A stretch of DNA of 23,896 bases from CAZOVB01 sp964583095 (GTDB lineage: Bacteria > Planctomycetota > Phycisphaerae > SM23-33). The stretch covers positions 1-23,896 of the forward strand of contig CAZOVB010000067.1 in assembly GCA_964583095.1 (NCBI GenBank), given 5' to 3'. Shown here piece by piece: positions 16,278 to 23,288 of this stretch (the first letter of the stretch is position 1; each line of letters starts with the position of its first letter). The notes under the pieces are model-generated. The model worked only from the letters and a program-made list of their open reading frames with translations. It was not told where the DNA came from and made no database searches. Both the position numbers and the translations under genes were made by a program.

Positions 16278-17815
16278 CAATCCTCTGCTCCTGCGCCAAG
16301 AGTGTCTGTTACGAAGCAGCAAGGAGAGCCCCGATCGCCTCGCATATCTGCCCGCCGGATCAACTCAGTCGCCGTCAGCTCTGGGGCCTGGTAAAAGTGC
16401 ATTTCGGCATCCCGCTGGCACACAGGAGCTTTACTCCCGGCCACTCTTCGCCGTTGGATTTCCTTTACGACGCACTCTACAACCCCCAGACGGACATCGC
16501 CGCGTGGTCCTGTCGTTCGGGCGGGAAAACCCTGACCGCTTCCATACTGGCCGCGATGGAATTCCTCCGCTACCGAAGCATGGAAGCCCGCGTTCTGAGC
16601 GGCTCGCAGGACCAGGCCCGCAATCTGTACCGCTATTGGGCGCGTTGGTGCAGGGGGCCTCTCGAGCCCCTGGTCCAGGGAGACGTTCGAAGGCAACTGA
16701 CGAGGATCGGCGAGGGGAAGATGGAAATCCTCGCTGCTTCCCAGAAGTGTGTGCGAGGTCCGAAGGTCCAGAGACTTTTCGAGGACGAGCTGGATGAAAT
16801 CGATCCGGAGCTGGACCAGGCCTCGGTCGGCATGCTGGCTTCATCGCCGGACCTGCCGGCACGAACGGTCTATACCTCCACCTGGCACCGCACCGACGGC
16901 CCCATGAGCCGGTTCATCGCTTCTCAGAACGAAAGCGGCGTCCGGCTTCACCGCTGGAATGTCTGGGAAGCCATTGCACGCTGCCCTCCCGAGCGGCACG
17001 ACCAGGGCCGGGGCTGTCCCCACTGCCCGCTTCAGGGGCCCTGCCTGGGAACGGAGAAATCCCTGGGTTTTGCCCGGGAGCCCAGAACGGGCATCGCGGC
17101 CCGTGGGACGGGCCTGCTGGCCCCCGACGATGTCGCCAAGGCCTATGCCAAAATCGGTAAGACCACCTGGGATGCTGAATTCCTCTGCAAACGTCCCACA
17201 GCCGCAGGGCTGGTCTACCCCGCCTTTGCGCCCGACCGTCACAAACGCAACCAGGAGCCCGAAGACCCCCTGCTCTACCGCAGCATCGATTGGGGCCACG
17301 GCGTCTTCGTCTGCCTCTGGATCGCCGAGGAGCCCAGCGGCGTTTCCTGCGTCCTGGATACCTACCGCGCCGAGGAAGGCACGCTCGACCAGCATGCGAA
17401 CTACATCCTCGCCCACCGGATCCAGGCCGTGGAGGCGACATTCTGCGATCCGGCCGGGAGAAACCGCAGCGACCAGACCGGCCTGAGCAACGTACAGCTC
17501 TTTCGAAAAAGGGGGATCCCCTGCCGATACCTTCGCGGTGGGAAACTCCGCCACGTCTCGGCCGGTATTCGCCTGGTTCGCGACGCCCTCGAGCCCAACC
17601 GGGGCCCGGTGAAGCTGACCTACCTGGACACGCAGGCCAATCGGGTTTTCGCCCAGGCGATGCAGAGCTACCGCAATCGCAAGGTCAACGGCGTCTGGAT
17701 CGACGAGCCACAGGACCCCCAGTCTTTCGAGCACATTCCCGATGCTCTTCGCTACTACTTTATCAACCGCCAGGGCCCTCCGGGCGTGGAGCTTGTAGCC
17801 TACTCCGCCCGCTGA
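16271..17815 (+). CDS. phage large terminase subunit
   Basis: The large terminase packages DNA into the procapsid, using an N-terminal ATPase and a C-terminal RNase-H-fold nuclease. The product has up to 514 residues. Walker A is the variant CRSGGKT at 81-87 with K86; Walker B plus catalytic Glu is LFEDELDEID, with acidic residues at 171-176. The nuclease part starts near 330 with RSIDWGHG and continues with ATFCDPAG, supplying the metal-binding acids. Between the two lies a Cys cluster, C238, C249, C252 and C258, that looks like a zinc knuckle. The start is uncertain: TTG at 16271 is the only standard start that keeps the whole N-terminal region, since the next in-frame GTG (16397) removes part that looks conserved. 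AAGGAG at 16318-16323 faces no usual start codon. Confidence 0.85.
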   Translation: MSPILCSCAKSVCYEAARRAPIASHICPPDQLSRRQLWGLVKVHFGIPLAHRSFTPGHSSPLDFLYDALYNPQTDIAAWSCRSGGKTLTASILAAMEFLRYRSMEARVLSGSQDQARNLYRYWARWCRGPLEPLVQGDVRRQLTRIGEGKMEILAASQKCVRGPKVQRLFEDELDEIDPELDQASVGMLASSPDLPARTVYTSTWHRTDGPMSRFIASQNESGVRLHRWNVWEAIARCPPERHDQGRGCPHCPLQGPCLGTEKSLGFAREPRTGIAARGTGLLAPDDVAKAYAKIGKTTWDAEFLCKRPTAAGLVYPAFAPDRHKRNQEPEDPLLYRSIDWGHGVFVCLWIAEEPSGVSCVLDTYRAEEGTLDQHANYILAHRIQAVEATFCDPAGRNRSDQTGLSNVQLFRKRGIPCRYLRGGKLRHVSAGIRLVRDALEPNRGPVKLTYLDTQANRVFAQAMQSYRNRKVNGVWIDEPQDPQSFEHIPDALRYYFINRQGPPGVELVAYSAR

Positions 17816-17834
17816 GCCCCCAAGGAAACCACGT

Positions 17835-19301
17835 ATGATCCAAGAAGAAACGTCCTTCGACCCGACGCAAACCCATCCCGCCTGGAACAAGTATCGCCCC
17901 AGTTGGCAGCTCAATCGGGATTTCGCCCAGATGCACGAGCACATCCTCCGGGAGGGTAGATACCTCGACCGCTTCGGGATGGGAACGCCCGCCGTGGAAA
18001 GTGCATCCCAGTACGCCTGGAGAACCCAGGCCAGTTTCGCACTGGACTGCTGCAGCGAGTTGATCGACCTGCGAGTGGGAAACCTGTTCCGCACCGCCCC
18101 CGTCCGCAGCTACGAATCCAGTCCCTGGGCGAAGCTGATCGAATCATTTGTTTCCGACGTGGACGCAGCCGGCACGCACATCGACACCTTCATGAAAAAC
18201 GCTCTGCGTCTGCACTATGTCAACGGAGTGGATCTGATCGTCGACAAGACCGACGACCGACGACCCGGGACAGCCCCAAGCCGGGCCCATCAGCTCCGCA
18301 GCCGACAACGCCCCTGCCTGAGCTGCGCAACGCCCCTGCAGCGCGTGGACTGGTCCTGCGACCATACCGGGCGCTACCACTGGGTCCGCTACCACCTGGG
18401 CACCGAGCCCCGACAGGATGAGACCGACGCACCCGGGCCTCGAAGATACCTCACGCTGACACCTTCCCAGTGGCGACTCTACAGGGTCAGCCTCGCCGGC
18501 GACGAACAGAACGTTACCTGCACGCGCGGCAACATGTCGCTGGGCCGGGTGCCCGCCATCGGGTTCTACTTCCGCCAGGGACACGACGAGCAGCACGGCC
18601 CGATTCCGCTTTCCCTGCTGACCCGCATCGCCCCGGTTGCAAGGGCGCTGCTGAATCTCCTCAGCCAGGGACAGTTGGATATCTACATGGCCATCGGAAT
18701 CCTGGCCGCAACGGGCATCGACCCGCAACAGCTTCCGCGGGAGATCGCCCCGATGTGCTGGCTGGCTTTTCCGGAGGGGGCAACGATCCAGCATATCCGC
18801 CCGGCCGTGGAGCACATCCAGGAGAAACGGGCATGGGCGGCTCTGCTCATGGAAAACATCCTTCGCATGGGCAAGCTCACCGGCGTAGCGGGAGCTACGA
18901 ATGGCTCAGCCCGGAGCGGTTTTCAGGTCCAGGCAGAGCGAACCGACCTGGACGGCGAGATGGCCTCCACCGCAAGACAACTCGAACAGGTGGAGACCGA
19001 AGCGATCCGGCTGCTGGTCAGTCGATCCCTAGGCCGACTCGTCGGCACTCAAGAACTGAAGTACACGGTAGAGTACAACAAGAAGTATGTCCTTTCGGGC
19101 GTATCCGATCTGCTTGGCCAGGCGCGACAATTCGCCTCGACCGGCGCCGCCCGCGAGGTACCCCAGCTCTGGAAGCTCTTCCTCCAGCGGATCCTTGATG
19201 GGGTCTCCAGCAAGAGCGACCCGCGCTACCAGCAGGTCCGCCGGGCCATCGAGACCCTTTCCGACTCCCCCTCAAAACCACAGGAGGCCCGATCTGCATG
19301 A
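17835..19301 (+). CDS. phage portal protein
   Basis: The portal is the dodecameric ring at one capsid vertex through which DNA enters. The product has 488 residues. Evidence is its place between terminase and scaffold/capsid, its length, and recognisable portal-like segments: YRPSWQLNRDFAQMHEHILR in the N-terminal helices; a VDWSCDHTGRYHWVRYHL strand pair resembling the family's DW-D-x-x-G-x-x-x-W element; the helix-rich GQLDIYMAIGILAATGI region; and a QAERTDLDGEMASTARQLEQ long helix typical of the portal stem and wing. A Cys pair precedes the DW element (PCLSCATP), which is unusual. The start ATG has AAGGAA eight bases upstream. It overlaps the next gene by four bases (ATGA). Confidence 0.75.
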   Translation: MIQEETSFDPTQTHPAWNKYRPSWQLNRDFAQMHEHILREGRYLDRFGMGTPAVESASQYAWRTQASFALDCCSELIDLRVGNLFRTAPVRSYESSPWAKLIESFVSDVDAAGTHIDTFMKNALRLHYVNGVDLIVDKTDDRRPGTAPSRAHQLRSRQRPCLSCATPLQRVDWSCDHTGRYHWVRYHLGTEPRQDETDAPGPRRYLTLTPSQWRLYRVSLAGDEQNVTCTRGNMSLGRVPAIGFYFRQGHDEQHGPIPLSLLTRIAPVARALLNLLSQGQLDIYMAIGILAATGIDPQQLPREIAPMCWLAFPEGATIQHIRPAVEHIQEKRAWAALLMENILRMGKLTGVAGATNGSARSGFQVQAERTDLDGEMASTARQLEQVETEAIRLLVSRSLGRLVGTQELKYTVEYNKKYVLSGVSDLLGQARQFASTGAAREVPQLWKLFLQRILDGVSSKSDPRYQQVRRAIETLSDSPSKPQEARSA

Positions 19302-19963
19302 GACAGGACCCTCTCCCGACCGATCCCGAAACGGCCCCGTCCCGGGAATGCACCCCGCAGGACTGGCAGGAAAAGTACCTCCAGGAAGTCGAGCAGTCTC
19401 GCAAATACCGCAAGCGCGCCCAGCAGGCTGAAGAGCAGTTGCAGAGCCTCCAGCAACAGATACCCGAGCCGGATCAGCTCGGACGCTTCGAGGAGTACCG
19501 GAGCCGCGCTGAGCAGTACGAGAAACTCCAGCAGGACCATCAGCAGCTCCAGGGAAAGCTTCGCGAGTTGACAGGCCGACAGGCCCTGACCCAGGCCTTG
19601 GCCGGTTGCGGAGTGGGACGAGGCTTCGCCCACGGGGATCGCATGCTCCAGCAGGCCGTCGCGCTGCTCAGCGATCGGCTGGATATCGACACCCAGGCGA
19701 GCCGGCCCAGAGCCCGTCCGGTCGGAGCCGACCCGGAGATCCCTGCCCAGGATCTGCAACAGGTCGTTTCCGACTGGCTCGCCCGGGAAGCCCCCCACTT
19801 CCTGCCCCCGTTGGTGGATACCGGCAGCGGCCAGGCGCCCGGCCTGGGAACGATTCCCCAGGCCAGCCTGGCCCAGCTCGATGCCAACCCCAGTCAGAAG
19901 GCGAAGTTCATCGCCGAGAATGGCCCGTCGGCCTACGTGCAGCTTGCGCGTGAACCCCACTGA
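19298..19963 (+). CDS. coiled-coil scaffold-like protein A
   Basis: The product has 221 residues. Residues about 20-95 are a Gln/Glu-rich coiled coil; the middle holds the helix ALTQALAGCGVGRGF; the remainder is Pro/Ala-rich. It ends with QLDANPSQKAKFI and then GPSAYVQLA (193-217). A Q/E-rich helical protein encoded just before the capsid gene is typical of phage scaffolds, which guide capsid assembly and leave before DNA packaging. No protease domain is visible. The same C-terminal motif occurs in the protein at 21108-21722, beyond the capsid gene. Translation is coupled to the portal gene through ATGA. Confidence 0.7.
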   Translation: MRQDPLPTDPETAPSRECTPQDWQEKYLQEVEQSRKYRKRAQQAEEQLQSLQQQIPEPDQLGRFEEYRSRAEQYEKLQQDHQQLQGKLRELTGRQALTQALAGCGVGRGFAHGDRMLQQAVALLSDRLDIDTQASRPRARPVGADPEIPAQDLQQVVSDWLAREAPHFLPPLVDTGSGQAPGLGTIPQASLAQLDANPSQKAKFIAENGPSAYVQLAREPH

Positions 19964-20003
19964 ACTGAAATGAACCTGTGAACCCTTTCCGAAAGGAAGC
20001 CAA

Positions 20004-21035
20004 ATGACAGACGAATACGGCACCCCCGCCGACATGGTGTACAAGGACGTCCTTCGGGCCGAGGAATATCGCAGAACGGTCGAGAAGATCGACCTGTTCA
20101 ACGCGGCCTCAGCCGGCTCGATCGTCCTGGAATCCGACCCGGCCCGAAAGCTCGCTGCCTCGGGCGACTTCACCGAAACCGCCCGCTGGAAGCCCATCTC
20201 CAATCTGATCGCCCGGAGGGAGAACACCACCCCCGGTACCGCTGTCGATGTCCGCAAGCTCGAGATGACCGGCGGCAAGCTCGTTCGCCAGACCCTCGGC
20301 TGCGGGCCCGTCAGTGTCACCGACATCCAGGCACGAAAGGCCGGCAGGTCCTTCGACATGAACGCCGCGATGATCAACCTCGGACAGCAGTTCGCCGAGG
20401 CCAAGCTCCTCAAGATCCGGGACAATCTCGTCGCAGCCGCCTCGGCCGCCGTCGACAATGTCACCGACCACGTCCTGGACGTCGCACGCGGCACGGCCTC
20501 GGGTGAAAAGGTCCTCTGTTCCATGGCCTACATCAACCAGATGCTGGCCCTGATGGGCGATGCACGCGAGCAGATCGCCGCGTTCGTCATGCCCTCGGCC
20601 GTCTTTGCCGATCTCGTGGGCGACACGATCACCAGCTACGCCTTCGACCGCGCCGCCGGTGTGACGCTCTACCAGGACGTCGTGCAGGCCTTCGGCAGGG
20701 CTGTGCTGGTCTTCGACGCACCGTCGCTGAGCAACGACCTGACCAGCGGGTACCACAGCGAATACTCCGTGCTGGGACTGGGCGTCGGAGCCCTGACCGG
20801 CCGCGTGCTCTACGACCAGGGCGTGGAGATCCAGCGGGACATCCTCAAGCACTCCTCGATGACCTACGTCCGGGAAGATTTCGACGTGGAGTACGAGGTC
20901 TACGGGATGAAGTGGGGCTCGGCCACCGACAATCCCACCGACGCCGAACTCGCAACCAGTTCCAACTGGGACAGCGAGTACGACGACCCCCGTCAGCTGC
21001 GCATCGTCAAGGGAGTATTCAACGCCACCGCGTAG
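20004..21035 (+). CDS. phage major capsid protein
   Basis: The product has 343 residues. Placement after portal and scaffold, its size, and acidic-hydrophobic alternation with no signal or enzyme motif all suggest a HK97-fold major capsid protein. Supporting segments are VYKDVLRAEEYRRTVEKIDLF at the N-terminus (a helical arm), TARWKPISNLIARRENTTPG, the central FVMPSAVFADLVGDTITSYA (like the A-domain M/H-x-x-V/F-x-x-L pattern seen in many coat proteins), and SEYSVLGLGVGALTG. The fold is inferred rather than seen. AAAGGAAG lies six bases before the ATG, a strong ribosome binding site suited to an abundant product. A powerful hairpin follows within 20 bases of the stop codon. Confidence 0.78.
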   Translation: MTDEYGTPADMVYKDVLRAEEYRRTVEKIDLFNAASAGSIVLESDPARKLAASGDFTETARWKPISNLIARRENTTPGTAVDVRKLEMTGGKLVRQTLGCGPVSVTDIQARKAGRSFDMNAAMINLGQQFAEAKLLKIRDNLVAAASAAVDNVTDHVLDVARGTASGEKVLCSMAYINQMLALMGDAREQIAAFVMPSAVFADLVGDTITSYAFDRAAGVTLYQDVVQAFGRAVLVFDAPSLSNDLTSGYHSEYSVLGLGVGALTGRVLYDQGVEIQRDILKHSSMTYVREDFDVEYEVYGMKWGSATDNPTDAELATSSNWDSEYDDPRQLRIVKGVFNATA

Positions 21036-21052
21036 CCTCTTCTCTCTCCGCC

Positions 21053-21085
21053 CCCGGCGCCGGGTATCTTCCTCCCGGCGCCGGG
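21053..21085 (+). repeat. duplicated 12-base GC palindrome forming a strong hairpin
   Basis: CCCGGCGCCGGG occurs at 21053-21064 and again at 21074-21085, separated by TATCTTCCT. Since each copy is self-complementary, the two copies can pair as a perfect 12-bp all-GC stem with a 9-base loop. It begins 17 bases after the capsid stop and ends 22 bases before the next gene. No T-run follows. It may stabilise capsid mRNA or reduce read-through. Confidence 0.85.
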
Positions 21086-21107
21086 CCCCTTCCAACAAGG
21101 ACCTGCC

Positions 21108-21722
21108 ATGGATCAATCCCAGACGGAACCACAAGATCTCGAAGCCCAGGACACGCAGGAGAATCCCAGCTGCGAATCCGGCGACGACCGCGAAACCCTC
21201 CGCCGCCTCGAACAGGAAAACCAGGCATTGCAGGAGCGTCTGCGCGAGTTTGCCAACCTGAACGAAGCTTCCCGCGACGACCGGGAACAACTCGACCGGC
21301 TCGAACAGCAGAACCAGTCGCTCCGCGGACGCTATGCGTCCCTGGCCCTGGCCGAAGCGTTGACAAGTGCAGCCGGGAAACTGGGCATCTCGCCCCAGGC
21401 GGCCATGCTCCACAAGCACCGTTTCCAGTGCAAGCTGGACGACCAGGGCCAGCCGTCGGTCTCACCGAATCCAACCGAAACGCTGCTTGCGGAGATGAAG
21501 AAGGATCCTCTCCTGGCCGCCTCCGGTCGGGAGTTGCAGGATCGCAACCAGGCCTCCGCTGCAAACACCGGCGCGGTAGCCCCGGAAAAGCTCGATCCGG
21601 TCCGGCTGCTCAGGCAGCTCGACCGCGACCCGCGCGCAAAGACGCAGTTCATCTCCCGGCACGGCGCAGGGGCCTATATTGAACTGGCCGACAGAGCCCG
21701 GAGCGACTTGGCCGGTGGCTGA
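21108..21722 (+). CDS. coiled-coil scaffold-like protein B
   Basis: The product has 204 residues. Residues about 24-80 are a Glu/Gln/Arg coiled coil (LRRLEQENQALQERLREF, then DRLEQQNQSLRGRY); next come ALAEALTSAAGKLGI and a polar linker. The end is QLDRDPRAKTQFI followed by GAGAYIELA (170-194). This matches protein A (19298-19963): the same order of coiled coil, AL-x-x-AL helix and terminal motif, with 12 of 25 identical residues in that motif. It is therefore probably a paralogue of A or of shared origin. A scaffold, inner-core or decoration role is plausible. AAGGA lies eight bases before the ATG. The next gene probably starts at GTG inside its final codons. Confidence 0.7.
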   Translation: MDQSQTEPQDLEAQDTQENPSCESGDDRETLRRLEQENQALQERLREFANLNEASRDDREQLDRLEQQNQSLRGRYASLALAEALTSAAGKLGISPQAAMLHKHRFQCKLDDQGQPSVSPNPTETLLAEMKKDPLLAASGRELQDRNQASAANTGAVAPEKLDPVRLLRQLDRDPRAKTQFISRHGAGAYIELADRARSDLAGG

Positions 21723-22365
21723 TCCCCGCCTGGCCATCATTCTGGGCAACAGCGCCGGCCTGGACCGGATGCCCGAGGCCTTCTGGGAAGTCTTTCGCGA
21801 CAGCCGCGTGATGCGTGTGGGAACCAACCGGGCCCTGGCCCTTCGCGTTTGCCGGGCCCTGGACTTCGACGCACTGGTCCTGCGGGATTCCTATCGCCAG
21901 CTCTGGCTGGATCAGGAACTGGGCAGCCTCTACCACGAGACCCTTTGGAAGCCCAGCCGGGCCTGGAAGGTCGCTCCGGACACGAATCGACACAGTTGGT
22001 GCGACGAGTACATTCAGCTCGAACCGGAAGCCCAGACCGACCCGCCGGGCTTCCCCGCCCAAAACGACAGCGTCGTCCTGTCCGCGACCCTGTGGACGTG
22101 GAGACAAGGCGTCCGACGAATCCACCTGGCGGGGGTCGACTATCGAACGGGCCATGCTGCCATGGTCGAACCCTACGATGCTCCCACCAGAGGTGATACC
22201 GGCTGTCGTCCGGCCCGGTTCTCTCATGTAGCCGGGCAGTTCTCCCAGGCGGCATCGGCCATCCGGGCCGGCGGCGGGAGGTTGCGGAATCTCTCGCCCC
22301 GCTCAAGGCTCCAAGAGCCCCCCGCCGCAACCGTTGACGATCTCTGGAAGGCGATCCAACAATGA
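21715..22365 (+). CDS. MptE-like/DUF115-type Rossmann protein
   Basis: The product has 216 residues. It begins with IILGNSAGLDR (8-18), a version of the G-N-G-P-S-L nucleotide loop of DUF115/MptE-like and related sialyltransferase-like proteins. It then has GTNRALAL (a V-N-R-A-like block), DALVLRD, N117-D-S-V and the strand IHLAGVDYR with G140-V-D-Y. In the family, relatives transfer pyrophosphate to pterins or act near glycosyltransferases in flagellin or capsule glycosylation. Here the neighbour is a capsule-type glycosyltransferase, so a sugar-related role is the better guess. GTG at 21715 overlaps the previous stop by eight bases; an earlier TTG at 21679 is possible but adds a less family-like leader. 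The stop overlaps the next gene by ATGA. Confidence 0.65.
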   Translation: MADPRLAIILGNSAGLDRMPEAFWEVFRDSRVMRVGTNRALALRVCRALDFDALVLRDSYRQLWLDQELGSLYHETLWKPSRAWKVAPDTNRHSWCDEYIQLEPEAQTDPPGFPAQNDSVVLSATLWTWRQGVRRIHLAGVDYRTGHAAMVEPYDAPTRGDTGCRPARFSHVAGQFSQAASAIRAGGGRLRNLSPRSRLQEPPAATVDDLWKAIQQ

Positions 22366-23288
22366 AGGCCGCTGTGCTTGCAGATAATTCCACCTGGCGT
22401 CGCAACCAAGCCCTCCGGGCCGTTCGCGACGGCCTGGAAACGCTGGGCTATTCGGTGAACGTTCTGCTGCCCTACGACGACCCGCCAAGGCTTCTGTCCC
22501 GGACGGCCGAGTGTCAACTGCTTATCGTCTGGAACGGACGCAAGGGCCCAGCCGCCAAGGTCCTCCAGGAAGCCGGACAAGACAACGGGGCGATGAAGAC
22601 CCTCATTCTCGAACGGGGATTCTTCAACCGGATGCACTACACCCAGGCCGACAGCCTGGGCTTCAACCATACCGCTTCGTGGAGCCGGACTCTTCAGGAA
22701 CCAGCCAGTGCCCAAGGTCCGGCCCGATTCTTCAAGGCCTTCAAGAGGCGACCGGCCTCGCAGCGCCCTCGAAAGGGGGGATACGTCCTGGTCCTCTGTC
22801 AACTCGAAACAGACGCCCAAGTGCAGGACTGCTGCATTCATCATCCCCAGGCCTTGTGCGATCTGATCGCAGATGCGTTGCCACAGAAAGTCCCGATGCG
22901 GATTCGACCCCACCCCTTGTCCCTTTGGCAACCGCAAAGACGGCTTCTGCCGGGCAGTCTCAAACAGGCGTTGAGCGGAGCACGTTTCTGCGTAACCCTG
23001 AATTCCAACGCCGCAAACGAAGCCATTGCCGACGGCTGTCCCGTCCTTGCTTTCGGCCCTGCCCTGTGCTCCATGGCAGGCGTCGCTCATCCTGCTTCCA
23101 TCCCTTCCCTGCCGGAGGACCTCCAGGACATGCTCGAGGGATGGAGCCCCCCACAGCACCGCGCGGAGCAATTTCTCTATCACCTGGCCGACCGACAGTT
23201 CTCACCCGCTCAACTGCGGGAGGGCTCGGTTTTGAAACGAATACTGGAGTCTCCGTCATGGAAGCAACAGCCATCCCCCCGATCCTGA
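22362..23288 (+). CDS. capsule-type glycosyltransferase (KpsS/KpsC-like)
   Basis: The product has 308 residues. Features resemble the capsule polysaccharide export/synthesis family KpsS/KpsC, whose members include Kdo transferases: a QLETDAQVQ segment (147-155, like the family's Q-x-x-x-D-x-Q block), IRPHP with R182-P-H-P, and LNSNAANEAIADGCPVLAFG starting at L213, the typical C-terminal donor-binding pattern in which the enzyme keeps an S-x-x-x-x-E-A-x-x-x-G-x-P-V-L. The N-terminal half starts with a Rossmann-like MKAAVLADN strand. The acceptor is unknown; a sugar on the virion or host surface would be an inference. It overlaps the gene before by ATGA and the gene after by 31 bases. Confidence 0.68.
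   Translation: MKAAVLADNSTWRRNQALRAVRDGLETLGYSVNVLLPYDDPPRLLSRTAECQLLIVWNGRKGPAAKVLQEAGQDNGAMKTLILERGFFNRMHYTQADSLGFNHTASWSRTLQEPASAQGPARFFKAFKRRPASQRPRKGGYVLVLCQLETDAQVQDCCIHHPQALCDLIADALPQKVPMRIRPHPLSLWQPQRRLLPGSLKQALSGARFCVTLNSNAANEAIADGCPVLAFGPALCSMAGVAHPASIPSLPEDLQDMLEGWSPPQHRAEQFLYHLADRQFSPAQLREGSVLKRILESPSWKQQPSPRS

Noticed and set aside
16318..16330. AAGGAG followed by ATC as the true terminase start
   Set aside because: The spacing is good, but ATC is a very rare start codon; without comparison I keep TTG at 16271 and mark the start uncertain.
19226..21419. Two long minus-strand open frames (19226-20524 and 20109-21419) opposite scaffold and capsid genes
   Set aside because: They overlap each other and the structural genes, and read as antisense coding bias; no start context or known domain.
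22224..23183. 319-codon minus-strand open frame opposite the glycosyltransferase
   Set aside because: The plus-strand gene has family motifs and coupled start; the antisense frame has none.
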